Source of the DNA: Methanofollis aquaemaris
Lineage (GTDB): Archaea; Halobacteriota; Methanomicrobia; Methanomicrobiales; Methanofollaceae
Reading direction: 5' to 3'
NCBI RefSeq assembly: GCF_017357525.1
Contig: NZ_CP036172.1
Location: forward strand, 1,586,561 to 1,650,560
DNA length: 64,000 bases
Shown: piece by piece, positions 46,028 to 54,214 of the stretch
How positions within the stretch are numbered: position 1 is the first letter of the stretch
Layout of the letters: each line of letters starts with the position of its first letter
Program-made: the position numbers and the translations under genes
The notes under the pieces: model-generated
Told to the model about the DNA's origin: nothing
Seen by the model: only the letters and a program-made list of their open reading frames with translations
Databases searched by the model: none

Positions 46028-46849
46028 GACGAGAGTGCGCCGCACCGCCGCGACCAGGTCGGCGGTGTCGGTCACCACCTCGGCCGACTCTTCGAGCATC
46101 AGGTTGACATGTTCGCAGGGTCCGGCCCGGCGGAAATCAGTTCTCAGGGCCACGGCCGGGATGCCGCGCCCGGCCGCATACCCCATCTCCCACGAAGTTC
46201 CCGAATCGGCATCCGCACCGTCCACGACCGCAAGGACGAGATCGACACCGCGAAGAACCTCCACATGGCGCTCGAAGATTTGCCGGCGACCGCCCATATC
46301 GCAAACCGCCCCGTCGTCCCCCGCCTCCTGCGGGAGATAGACCTCGTAGCGGTGCTCCTCAAGGAGGTCGCGCACCTGCCGGTTGAACGCCCGCTCGGCC
46401 TCGGAGAAGAGGGGCGCGGCAAAGTAGATATGGTAACGCGCGAAGTCGTAGACATCGACCGCCTCGATCTCAGGGAACCTGGAGAGGAAGGCACCGCGTC
46501 CAGGAACCCGCGCATCGTACCAGGTCCGGTTCACCCCGCAACAAGGGGAGGAGTCGACGCCGACGATACAGAGGGGGGGACCGCGAGCGGCGATGACCCT
46601 CCACACCTCCTCTTCCATCCGGTCGAGGACGGCGCAAAAGTCCGGGGTATCGAGGCGCTCCACGAAGGTCGAGGGCGGACGGGGGCGCCCCAGGTAGGCG
46701 GTCTCAGGACAGGGGAGAGGGACGACCTCAATCCCGAAGCGTCGGCAGCGCTCCAGCACTCTCCTGAAGGCTTCGAGATCTGCGGGCCCGGTGATCCCCT
46801 CGGCACGGAGGGAGGAGTCGAGGACGCATGGTGCGCAGAGGACATACAT
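45986..46849 (-). CDS. DUF523-like / nucleoside 2-deoxyribosyltransferase-like fusion
   Basis: A protein of 287 residues. The N-terminal half has a Cys pattern ('CAPCVLDSSLRAEGI', 'PLPCPETAYLGRPRP', 'VDSSPCCGV') like DUF523. The C-terminal half opens 'HIYFAAPLFSEAERAFNRQ' and carries 'VDGADADSGTSWEMGYAAG', typical of nucleoside 2-deoxyribosyltransferases. The fusion suggests handling of modified nucleosides. Divergent from Tsr3 by only 30 bases. Confidence 0.7.
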   Translation of the reverse strand: MYVLCAPCVLDSSLRAEGITGPADLEAFRRVLERCRRFGIEVVPLPCPETAYLGRPRPPSTFVERLDTPDFCAVLDRMEEEVWRVIAARGPPLCIVGVDSSPCCGVNRTWYDARVPGRGAFLSRFPEIEAVDVYDFARYHIYFAAPLFSEAERAFNRQVRDLLEEHRYEVYLPQEAGDDGAVCDMGGRRQIFERHVEVLRGVDLVLAVVDGADADSGTSWEMGYAAGRGIPAVALRTDFRRAGPCEHVNLMLEESAEVVTDTADLVAAVRRTLVSGASNEGEESRPL

Positions 46850-46879
46850 TCATCTTCACTCTGTCCCAAACCGAGATAG

Positions 46880-47371
46880 ATGATACGCCTCTATGCCTTC
46901 AGGGACAACTCCTGCGACCCCAGGAAGTGCACGGTCAAGAGGATGGAGAAGTGGGAGATGGTGAGGGTGGTCGACTCCCTCGACCGCATCCCTCGTTCCT
47001 CGCTCATCCTCGACCCGACGGCCGAGCAGGCCCTCTCCCCGGCAGACAGGGGCATCCCCTCGATCACTGCACTCGACTGTTCCTGGGAGGTGCTTGATAC
47101 CCGGACGATCAAACGGTGGCCGACCCGCCGGGCCCTCCCGTACCTCGTCGCCGCCAACCCGGTGAACTTCGGCAGGCCGCTGCGCCTCACCTCGGTCGAA
47201 GCCTTTGCAGCGGCGCTGTACATTCTCGGTGAGGAGGATCAGGCCAGACAGGTTCTCTCCAAGTTCAACTGGGGCCTGCACTTCCTCGAACTGAACGCCG
47301 AACCCCTCGGCGAGTACGCGGCGGCGAAAAATTCTGCCGAGGTCGTGGAGATCCAGAGTTATTACCTCTGA
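46880..47371 (+). CDS. tsr3: Tsr3-family rRNA aminocarboxypropyltransferase (DUF367)
   Basis: A protein of 163 residues. 'RDNSCDPRKCTVKRM' (characteristic opening), 'LILDPTAEQALSPAD', 'GIPSITALDCSWE' and 'RALPYLVAANPVNFGRP' with 'FNWGLHFLELN' all belong to Tsr3, which transfers an aminocarboxypropyl group from SAM onto a hypermodified uridine of small-subunit rRNA. Length is standard for archaea. It converges with the 2TM gene, their ends adjoining. Confidence 0.9.
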   Translation: MIRLYAFRDNSCDPRKCTVKRMEKWEMVRVVDSLDRIPRSSLILDPTAEQALSPADRGIPSITALDCSWEVLDTRTIKRWPTRRALPYLVAANPVNFGRPLRLTSVEAFAAALYILGEEDQARQVLSKFNWGLHFLELNAEPLGEYAAAKNSAEVVEIQSYYL

Positions 47372-47647
47372 TCACCTTTTCTTCTCCTTCTCCATATATT
47401 CCCGCACCTTTCGCTCCTCCCACTCAGGCCCCAGGATACGCCCACCCAGAAACGTCCCCACAGCATGAAAGAGGAGCCCGACTCCCCAGAAGAGAGTCAC
47501 CCAGTAGAACCACCATGCTCCGGGCGAAGTGACCGCATTGATCGCGAAGAGCAAGAGGTTGACGACCAGATAGATCCCCAAATGTTCATAGAATCCCCGC
47601 AGTTCCCGCACCCTTTTCTGTGCCCGTTCATACGATTCTTCTTCCAT
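47372..47647 (-). CDS. 2TM-domain protein
   Basis: A protein of 91 residues with two membrane helices (about 22-42 and 48-68) and a basic/acidic end. 'ARKRVRELRGFYEHLGIYL'-type opening (here AQKRVRELRGFYEHLGIYLV) and 'FGRWILGPEWEERKV' style end match the 2TM domain family (PF13239), small proteins often tied to membrane regulators. Function unknown. Confidence 0.7.
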   Translation of the reverse strand: MEEESYERAQKRVRELRGFYEHLGIYLVVNLLLFAINAVTSPGAWWFYWVTLFWGVGLLFHAVGTFLGGRILGPEWEERKVREYMEKEKKR

Positions 47648-47653
47648 AATTAT

Positions 47654-47785
47654 TCACCTCCAGATCCGTAGCGCCGGGATGCCCGCACAGGCGATCATCT
47701 CCGGGCGGGCGGGGTTCACGTACTCTTTCACCATCATTCTTGCCGAAAAATGGGGGGCGGTGCTCTTGATAACCCCCTCCACTGT
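47654..47785 (-). pseudogene. Possible C-terminal scrap of an alpha-glucan phosphorylase
   Basis: A minus-strand frame contains 'VIKSTAPHFSARMMVKEYVN', which recalls the last helix of alpha-glucan phosphorylases ('SIRTIAPRFSTRRMVKEYVE' type). Nothing upstream of it resembles the rest of that 500-plus residue enzyme. It is best read as a small relic; the match is by eye, and the residues after NP do not fit. Confidence 0.35.
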
Positions 47786-47842
47786 TTCATCAGGTCTCCG
47801 TTCATCAGGTTCGTCCGGATGCGGCCAGGAGATATATAGATA

Positions 47843-47857
47843 TGGCATATTATGCCA
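47843..47857. promoter_or_regulatory. TGGCATA-T-TATGCCA inverted repeat
   Basis: A perfect 7-base inverted repeat around one T, 12 bases after a TATA-like 'gatatatagat'. It is 86 bases before the C39-like gene. Possibly a regulator site for it; no direct proof. Confidence 0.35.
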
Positions 47858-47942
47858 CATTCAAAATATTCTCCATTAGAGACGACTTCTATGCCTCAAA
47901 TCATCAAATTTAAATAAAAATAGAATAAAGGATCGCAAGACC

Positions 47943-48572
47943 ATGGATAAAATATATATAAAATCACAAACATCAAAGCCCGCCGCCACGCCCGACTCTC
48001 TGGCAGGAGGAGGAAGAAATACACAGAAGGTGCTCCTGACGATCGTGCTCCTCATCGGGTTGACCTCCACGATGATCGGGATGGCAGTGGCCTGCACCTT
48101 CCCTGACCTCTTCCTGAAAAATTCTTCTTCCGCCGGAGATGAACTGACAGGTGTCCCGGATGTACGGCAGAGCAATGGGGACGGATCGGCTGCCGCCGCA
48201 TTCCAGGGGGTGATGGCTTTCTATGGGATTGACCGGGGAGAACAGGAATGGCGGGAGGCCATCGGCCCGTCTACCGACATCAAAGAAAAGGCAACGGCAA
48301 TGGCATCCGCAGCAAGAGAGCAGGGTTTTGAAGCAGATGTGATGGAGGGGATCGGAACCGACGAACTGACAGCCCTGATCGCGGAGGGAGTCCCCGTGAT
48401 CGTCCCGCTCGACGGAAAACAGTATGTCATTGTCGTCGGGAAAGACACGGAGGCATTCATTCTCGAAGACCCTGCAACCTTTGGTGGGCGCACGCATCTA
48501 AAGAGAGACGAGTTTGCCGCACGCTGGATCGGAGGGACCGCAGTCGCGATCAGGAGCATGACCCGCGACTGA
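47943..48572 (+). CDS. C39-peptidase-like protein lacking catalytic residues, membrane-anchored
   Basis: A protein of 209 residues. A membrane helix (about 30-52) is followed by a C39/papain-like domain: 'GVPDVRQSNGDGSAAAAFQG' is the segment where an active peptidase has Q...CG, but here the Cys is Ser, and 'GKQYVIVVGKD' has Gln where His is expected, while 'ILEDP' is kept. It may bind peptides but should not cut. Its 3' end overlaps the next gene by 23 bases. Confidence 0.65.
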   Translation: MDKIYIKSQTSKPAATPDSLAGGGRNTQKVLLTIVLLIGLTSTMIGMAVACTFPDLFLKNSSSAGDELTGVPDVRQSNGDGSAAAAFQGVMAFYGIDRGEQEWREAIGPSTDIKEKATAMASAAREQGFEADVMEGIGTDELTALIAEGVPVIVPLDGKQYVIVVGKDTEAFILEDPATFGGRTHLKRDEFAARWIGGTAVAIRSMTRD

Positions 48573-49290
48573 GGTCACCGCCTTCCGTCGTCCACGCGGC
48601 AAGGTCGCCGGCAATCCCTTCGTTGAGAGAATACCGCGTCGTTCGGCCCTCGCGTTCCTCCATCATAAATCCATCCTCCTCCAGTTTTTTCATATGCCAG
48701 TGGACCGCGGGGCCTGAGATCCCGACGATTTCGGCGACCTCTTTCCTCGACATCCCTGGCTGCCTGAGGACTTCACAGAGGATCTGCCGTGTGGTCGGGT
48801 TCATGAGATGTTTGAGCAAACGCTGCTGGGTCAGGGTGTACGTTCCGCTATTTTCATAATACATCAGGCGGCCGTCTTCCTGGAGGACGGCGACCTTGTG
48901 ATTCTGGTGGAGAATACCCAGATGATACCTGAGCGTGCCCATCGGCGTACCGGTAGTGGCCGAGAGGGCGCGCAGATGGATGCCGGGCCGCGCCCTGATG
49001 CACCGGTAGATCGCACCTCTCACTGGATGATCGAGGAGCGAACTTCCACCCTGTCGAGAGCGGAGGAAGAACCAGATACCCGACCAGGTGAAGAGATCAA
49101 GGGGGGCGATACAGAGACTGTACACCAGGACATAGAGAGGGAGTTCCCAGGGGGCAACTTCCACAGGAGTGAGTGGTTCTCCTGTCGGCGGACGATCATA
49201 CCCGGGGGTGACGATATAGGCTCCAGCGCCCTGGACCAGCATGATCAGACAAAAAAGAAACAGAGCAGATCGTCGGTCCATGTGATTCAC
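48550..49290 (-). CDS. Membrane protein with two winged-helix domains
   Basis: A protein of 246 residues. Two membrane helices (about 8-24 and 50-77) precede two winged helices: 'RPGIHLRALSATTGTPMGTL' with 'RYHLGILHQN' and, further, 'QPGMSRKEVAEIVGISGPAV' with 'HWHMKKLEEDG'. This design, a membrane-bound DNA-binding protein with HTH pairs, recurs in methanogens and is thought to sense outside signals. Follows the exported beta protein (49287-50009) by a 4-base overlap, so the two form an operon. Confidence 0.75.
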   Translation of the reverse strand: MNHMDRRSALFLFCLIMLVQGAGAYIVTPGYDRPPTGEPLTPVEVAPWELPLYVLVYSLCIAPLDLFTWSGIWFFLRSRQGGSSLLDHPVRGAIYRCIRARPGIHLRALSATTGTPMGTLRYHLGILHQNHKVAVLQEDGRLMYYENSGTYTLTQQRLLKHLMNPTTRQILCEVLRQPGMSRKEVAEIVGISGPAVHWHMKKLEEDGFMMEEREGRTTRYSLNEGIAGDLAAWTTEGGDLSRGSCS

Positions 49291-50009
49291 CCGACATACG
49301 TCCTGAAACTATAGTTGTGGGCCACCGGGATCCTGGGGCCGCTCACCCGATAATACCATGTGCCGCCTTCGACACCATCCTGGTCCGAGATCCGCAGGAA
49401 TATTCTTCCATTTTTCTTCCCGTCGTCGATATCTCTGAAGGTGCCGAGCAGGCCCGAGGGGTGCCAGACAGAGAGGGAGAGATCCTGCTCGCTTTCCCCC
49501 CAATCGAGATCGACCCAGTGGTGTCTGGTGCCTTCAGGCACCTCCTGGGCATAGTACACCGGGGCGCTCGATCTGGAGGTTCCCTCGCGGTTGACCAGAT
49601 TATAGATCGGGACGGTCTCTGTCATACCTGATGCCGAAGAAAACACAATCCCTGTTTCCACCGCCACTTCAGGCGCGTCGTCACGTATAATCACCATATC
49701 CCCACTATCCCCGGCCATCGTGATCGTGACCTCAGAGGACGAAAGAACGACTTCCTCGACAGGGACGACCCTGTATGCATAGTCAATATATGAGAGAGAA
49801 GGGTAGGAGTCGATGAGGGCGTCGTTGGAGGCCGCCACATCGGTGATGATAATAAAATTCTCAGGGGGTTCCTCGTGGAACACAACTGGATCATACTCTA
49901 TGAATATCTCTACTGTCTCGACGTGCTCATCCTCCGAAGCGACCGATGGGGTCAGAAGACAGACCAGCACCAGCATCCAGAGAAGAGCCCGCCATTTCAT
50001 AGGTACCAT
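49287..50009 (-). CDS. Exported beta-rich protein, partner of membrane HTH
   Basis: A protein of 240 residues from the preferred start (MVPMKWRA at 50009). Signal peptide ends near 'TPSVASE'; the rest is beta-rich with 'DAPEVAVETGIVFSSASG' and, near the end, 'DLDWGESEQDLSLSVWHPSG', which resembles a carbohydrate or pre-peptidase type domain. No close family recognised. It may be the outside sensor for the membrane HTH downstream. Confidence 0.65.
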   Translation of the reverse strand: MVPMKWRALLWMLVLVCLLTPSVASEDEHVETVEIFIEYDPVVFHEEPPENFIIITDVAASNDALIDSYPSLSYIDYAYRVVPVEEVVLSSSEVTITMAGDSGDMVIIRDDAPEVAVETGIVFSSASGMTETVPIYNLVNREGTSRSSAPVYYAQEVPEGTRHHWVDLDWGESEQDLSLSVWHPSGLLGTFRDIDDGKKNGRIFLRISDQDGVEGGTWYYRVSGPRIPVAHNYSFRTYVG

Positions 50010-50083
50010 CTCTGCCTCACCTGATAATAAACGATCTGGCACAAGTATTTACACATCCTCTTGGTCTGACCTATTGAACGATC

Positions 50084-50127
50084 TGTAAAGGATTGTGCCA
50101 CAACTGATTTTATAATACAACTCCAAT
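50084..50127 (+). promoter_or_regulatory. ABC-cassette upstream element, copy 1
   Basis: Reads 'tgtaaaggattgtgccaca' then 'actgattttataatacaac'. It shares AGGATTGTGCCACAA and TTTTATAATACA with copy 2 (52099-52143) and AGGATTGT and TTTTATAA with copy 3. The TATA-like box is about 50 bases before the start of cassette 1. Confidence 0.6.
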
Positions 50128-50163
50128 AGATTGTTCGCCATTATAAAGTGAGATGAATAATCC

Positions 50164-50409
50164 ATGAAATGTTATGAACTTCTCTGCAAACCATTTCAAG
50201 GCGTTCTTGCCGTCGAAGACCTCAGCCTGGAGGTGCCCTGGGCGGAGTGGGGCCGCCTCATCGAGGTGAGCAAGGCCTGCACCTCCGCGGGCATTCTTGC
50301 ACACGGCTCACTCATCGCCACCGTCGACATCAAGAGCCCCAAAGCAGAACACCCTGACATAGAAGGCGTATTTCTCTCATACCCTCACGCCGCGGAGGAT
50401 GCCGCATGA
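50164..50409 (+). pseudogene. ABC ATPase shrunk by in-frame deletions
   Basis: A frame of 81 codons. Its first 26 residues match residues 1-26 of the full ATPase at 52179. A break follows, then 'EVSKACTSAGILAHG' (full-length residues about 192-206), then 'IATVDI' (about 259-264), then 'AEHPDIEGVFLSY' and the end. Walker A, signature and Walker B are all missing, so it cannot hydrolyse ATP, yet the frame stays open and couples by ATGA to the next permease. Either a decayed gene or a retained mini-protein. Confidence 0.65.
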
Positions 50410-51497
50410 GAACCGAAGGTCTCAGGGTCATCGCCGGCAAGGAGTTCCATGATCATGTCAGGAGCAGACGTTTTCTCAGCCTCCTCGGGATCATGCTCGT
50501 CATCGCCGCCGTCGGCCTGGCCTCGGGCACGGTCCAGTATCACAAAGACCTGAACAACTACAACCAGGCACGTGTAGCGGTCGGCGATGATGAACTTGCA
50601 CAGACCCCACTCATCACGAAACCTTCGCCGCTCTTTGCCTTCTACGAGATGGCACTTCTCCTCTCCTCTCTTGGTGCCGTCACCGGGATCGCGATGGGCT
50701 TCGACCTCGTGACCAGAGAGAAGGAGAGCAAGTCCCTCAAGATCCTTCTCTCCCACCCGATCTATCGCGACGAGGTGATCACCGGCAAGGCCCTCGGTGG
50801 CGCCGCGGCAATCGCCCTCGCAATTCTTCTGTTCGTCGGGGTCTCGTTTGCGGTGCTGCTCGCATCAGGGGTCGTGCCCGATCTTGACGAGTCGATACGG
50901 ATCTTGATCTTCGGACTGCTCTCATTCCTGATGATCGTCTCCTTCTTCGCCCTCGCCCTCTTCTTCTCGACGGTCACGAAGACAAGCGGGAGCGCCCTGG
51001 TTTCCACGCTCATCGTCTTCATCACCCTCTCCTCGGCCACCTATCTGGCCACGTCGAGCGCGGGGATCACCCTCCTCATCGGCGACCCCCCGGAGATGTC
51101 CGGGATAGAGTATCAATACTCCTTCATGACAGGCCCGAACAGCGAGACCGGGATCATGGGCATATCGGACGAAGGGATGGCGCCGGGAGAGTTCGAGGAG
51201 AGGATGGAGGAATATGAAATAGAGTCTAAGGCCTACCAGGGCAAGAGACAGGCGATAGAGGATATGTTCAACCTCATCTCCCCGGACCGAAATTACCAGG
51301 AACTTACCTTCGCGGTGGTCAGACCAGGACTTGTCGCGGCGACCCTCGCTGACGGAGAGATCGTCTCTGAAGACGGCCTCTCCGCACTTTTCACTCTGCT
51401 CGGGAGTCTTGCAAGCAACATCGTCGCCATCCTCGTCTTCCCCGCGGCCTTCTTCGGGCTTTCATGGATACGTTTCGTACGGGAGGACATTCGATGA
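50406..51497 (+). CDS. ABC-2 permease, cassette 1
   Basis: A protein of 363 residues with six membrane helices. Conserved parts across all eight paralogues are present: 'GKEFHDHVRSRRF' at the cytosolic start, 'MGFDLVTREKESKSLKILL' with 'SHPIYRDEVITGKALGG' between helices 2 and 3, and 'FFGLSWIRFVREDIR' at the end. The outside loop after helix 5 is unlike those of the others. Its own ATPase is broken, so it may rely on the ATPase of another cassette. Confidence 0.85.
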   Translation: MRTEGLRVIAGKEFHDHVRSRRFLSLLGIMLVIAAVGLASGTVQYHKDLNNYNQARVAVGDDELAQTPLITKPSPLFAFYEMALLLSSLGAVTGIAMGFDLVTREKESKSLKILLSHPIYRDEVITGKALGGAAAIALAILLFVGVSFAVLLASGVVPDLDESIRILIFGLLSFLMIVSFFALALFFSTVTKTSGSALVSTLIVFITLSSATYLATSSAGITLLIGDPPEMSGIEYQYSFMTGPNSETGIMGISDEGMAPGEFEERMEEYEIESKAYQGKRQAIEDMFNLISPDRNYQELTFAVVRPGLVAATLADGEIVSEDGLSALFTLLGSLASNIVAILVFPAAFFGLSWIRFVREDIR

Positions 51498-51607
51498 GGA
51501 CCGGTGTCCTCAGGATCATCGCCGGCAAGGAGTTCCAAGAGCAGGTATGGCGCCGAAGGATCGGGATCTCTATCAAAGTTCAATACTTTAAACAATGGGC
51601 TGTGTAG
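51494..51607 (+). pseudogene. Permease stub, 37 codons
   Basis: Starts with the 4-base ATGA overlap at the end of the previous permease. It has the first 14 residues of a permease (MRTGVLRIIAGKEF), then unrelated residues up to TAG at 51605. The rest of a permease is absent and a dispersed repeat follows. It shows that cassette 1 once continued into a second permease, as in cassette 3. Confidence 0.75.
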
Positions 51608-52178
51608 AAACCCTCTGGACAGTTATCTTTGACAGGGGGCGTGCTGCCCCCCGCGTCAGGAGAGGCGTGGGGACGGCGACACTCTCTTCATGTTCATTGA
51701 TTTCGCCTTCCCAGCCCAATATTCGTCCCGGGGTCTGGGGGATGCGACTGGAGGGAGCTTGAGAAAATCTCTGATTTTCGATGGAGCCCCCGCGCGATCA
51801 ATGTGGGAAGGCTGTTGGTTCACACGTGTGCCTGGAAGAGGGGAGGGGTTCTACAGAGCTAAACAATGAACATATCCCAGACATCTCTGAGGCCCGGATA
51901 TCCCCTCGAACCGAAGCGCTTCCTTCCAGGAATTCTAAACATATATCTCCCACCGGGGAGCTGGCCGCCCCCGGCGCGAGTGGATAGGGAAGGCGATGGA
52001 TGCATGGGTGCGCGACGAAGAGGCAGGAGTCTCTCAGCCATCATCCATCGCTCGATTCTGTGAGGGCAGGGTCGAGGAGTTTCTGGATGATCTCAAAGTG
52101 TAGAGGATTGTGCCACAAGTGATTTTATAATACAGTCCCAATTGATGACTCAGAGTTACAGAACAGGACGAACTATCT
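51608..52178. repeat. Gap between cassettes 1 and 2, dispersed repeats
   Basis: About 570 bases. 51690-51830 resembles 17185-17400 (with 'gagcccccgcgcgatcaa'). The upstream part has 'gggctgtgtagaaaccctc', as at 25507-25530. The stretch 51860-52060 holds short frames without protein character. The cassette 2 element lies at its end. Confidence 0.55.
52099..52143 (+). promoter_or_regulatory. ABC-cassette upstream element, copy 2
   Basis: Reads 'tgtagaggattgtgccaca' then 'agtgattttataatacagt'. About 32 of 36 bases match copy 1 and its position before the ATPase start is alike. 'AGGATTGTGCCACAA' may be a regulator site and 'TTTTATAATA' the TATA box. Confidence 0.6.
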
Positions 52179-53093
52179 ATGATACGTTGTGACCATCTCT
52201 GCAAGATCTATAATGGCGTTCCCGCCGTCGACGACCTCTGCCTTGAAGTGCCTGAAGGTGAGGTCTTTGGCCTCCTCGGCCCGAACGGCGCCGGTAAGAG
52301 CACCACCATCCTCATGCTCACCGGCCTCATCGAGCCTACGTCAGGCGCATGCTACATCGACGACCTCGAGGTCGCCACCCACCCCATCGAGGTGAAAAAG
52401 AAGATCGGCTACATGCCTGAAGACGTCGGGTTCTACCCCACCCTCACCGCCGAGGAGAACCTCGAGTACTCAGCAAAACTCTATGGCATGGGAAAGGAGC
52501 GCAAAGAGCGGATCAAAGAACTTCTCGCCCTCGTAGGGCTCGAAGGCGTCACCAAGGAGGTCGGGGGGTTCTCGAAGGGGATGAGGCAGCGCCTCGGCAT
52601 CGCCAAGGCCCTCATCAACCACCCGACGGCCATCATCCTCGACGAACCCACCGCAAATCTCGACCCCCAGGGCGTCGCAGACTACCGGAGGATCATCAGG
52701 CAGGTCGCCGACCAGGGCACCACTGTCCTGGTCTCCTCCCACATCCTCTCTGAGGTGAGCAAGGTCTGCACCTCCGCAGGCATCCTGGCCCACGGAAAAC
52801 TCGTCGCACATGGTACCTGGGACGAACTCGCACACATCGGCGGCGATGAGAAGATCGTCATCCACATCGAGACGCGCACCCCCATGCCTGACCTCCAGAG
52901 CCCTGCACTCGTTGCCGCAGAGTTCGCGGAGAACCGACACCGTGCACGACTCGTTGCCACCGTCGACATCAGGGACGAACTCGCCGACGTCCTCGCCGAA
53001 GCGGGGGTTGCGATCAGGAGCCTCGAAGCAGAACACCCCGACATCGAGGACGTATTCCTCTCATATTATCACGCTGAGGAGGATGCCACGTGA
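52179..53093 (+). CDS. ABC exporter ATPase, cassette 2
   Basis: A protein of 304 residues, CcmA/NodI-type. Walker A 'GPNGAGKSTT' (34-43), Q-loop zone 'YMPEDVGFYPTLT' (the usual Gln replaced by Glu), signature 'FSKGMRQRLGIAKAL' (131-145), Walker B 'AIILDEPTANLDPQG' (151-165), switch His in 'LVSSHILSE' (188). About 80 C-terminal residues form an extra domain. It differs from the 56457 ATPase at about ten residues. Its stop overlaps the GTG of the next permease. Confidence 0.92.
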   Translation: MIRCDHLCKIYNGVPAVDDLCLEVPEGEVFGLLGPNGAGKSTTILMLTGLIEPTSGACYIDDLEVATHPIEVKKKIGYMPEDVGFYPTLTAEENLEYSAKLYGMGKERKERIKELLALVGLEGVTKEVGGFSKGMRQRLGIAKALINHPTAIILDEPTANLDPQGVADYRRIIRQVADQGTTVLVSSHILSEVSKVCTSAGILAHGKLVAHGTWDELAHIGGDEKIVIHIETRTPMPDLQSPALVAAEFAENRHRARLVATVDIRDELADVLAEAGVAIRSLEAEHPDIEDVFLSYYHAEEDAT

Positions 53094-54214
53094 GGACCGA
53101 AGGCCTCAGGGTCATCGCCGCAAAGGAGTTCCGCGACCACATCAGGAGCAGGAGGTTCCACATCCTCCTCGCGATCTTCCTGGTCATCGCCGCCGTCGGA
53201 CTCATCGACGGATCAGTACAGTATAATAAGCAGATCGAAGACTACAACGAACGCCTGGCCCAGGCCTCGGACGACCCGATGATGGAGATGGGGCACGGTT
53301 ACTTCGACTGGAAGCCCTCCATCCTCTCAGCCTTCTTCAGGATGTCCATGCTCATCGTCACCGTCGGGATCGTCCTCGGATGTGCAATGGGTTTCGACCT
53401 CATCTCGCGTGAGAAAGAGAGTAAATCCCTGAAGATCCTCCTCTCCCACCCGGTGTACCGCGATGAGGTGATCAACGGCAAGGCCCTCGGGGGCATCGCA
53501 GCCATCGCCCTCGCAATGGGGATCATGCTCGCCCTCTCCTTTGCCGTCATTCTCATCTTCGGGATCGTCCCGAACCTCGACGAGAGTGTACGGATCCTGC
53601 TCTTCGGCGGGCTTTCGTTCCTGCTCATCTTCTCGTACTTCGCGATCGCCCTCTTCATGTCGACGGTCGCAAAGGACAGCAGCAACGCCCTCATCTACAC
53701 CCTCATCGTCTTCATCGTCCTCTCCACCCTCATCCCGGCCATCGCCACCAACGAGAGCGTGATGAACACCGTCATCGGCGAACCGCCGGAATTCCCTGAT
53801 ATGGACAGAGTTTATTACGGCGATACATTCGGCGTCTCAAGTGTCAAGACGTCCTCTTCGACGGATGAGCCAATAGACACCTCAGAGATCGACCGGGCCT
53901 GGGAAGAGTACGAGGAGAAGTCGAGAGCCTACTGGGAGAAGAGACGCGCCTTCACCGACACCTTCAACCTGCTCTCGCCTGCCAGCAACTATCAACAGAT
54001 GGCGATGGCCGTGACCAACCCGCGCTCTGCCATTGCACTCCAGAACACAGGCGGTTATGATCCGGATATGTATGAAGACCTCCCTGAGAGCGGACTTGCG
54101 ATCCTCGCAAGCCTCCTGGGAGTCCTTGCAAAGTACATCATCGCCCTGTTCGTGGTCCCCGCCGCGTTCTTCGGGCTGGCATGGATCAGGTTCATGCGGG
54201 AGGATATCAGATGA
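53090..54214 (+). CDS. ABC-2 permease, cassette 2
   Basis: A protein of 374 residues, six membrane helices. 'GKEFRDHIRSRRFHILLAIF', 'AMGFDLISREKESKSLKILL' and 'SHPVYRDEVINGKALGGIA' as in the family; end 'FFGLAWIRFMREDIR'. Very like the first permease of cassette 3 (57368). The outside loop has 'YEEKSRAYWEKRRAFTDTFN' and 'LLSPASNYQQM', shared in outline by all members. Start GTG overlapping the ATPase; the following exported protein overlaps its stop. Confidence 0.88.
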   Translation: MRTEGLRVIAAKEFRDHIRSRRFHILLAIFLVIAAVGLIDGSVQYNKQIEDYNERLAQASDDPMMEMGHGYFDWKPSILSAFFRMSMLIVTVGIVLGCAMGFDLISREKESKSLKILLSHPVYRDEVINGKALGGIAAIALAMGIMLALSFAVILIFGIVPNLDESVRILLFGGLSFLLIFSYFAIALFMSTVAKDSSNALIYTLIVFIVLSTLIPAIATNESVMNTVIGEPPEFPDMDRVYYGDTFGVSSVKTSSSTDEPIDTSEIDRAWEEYEEKSRAYWEKRRAFTDTFNLLSPASNYQQMAMAVTNPRSAIALQNTGGYDPDMYEDLPESGLAILASLLGVLAKYIIALFVVPAAFFGLAWIRFMREDIR

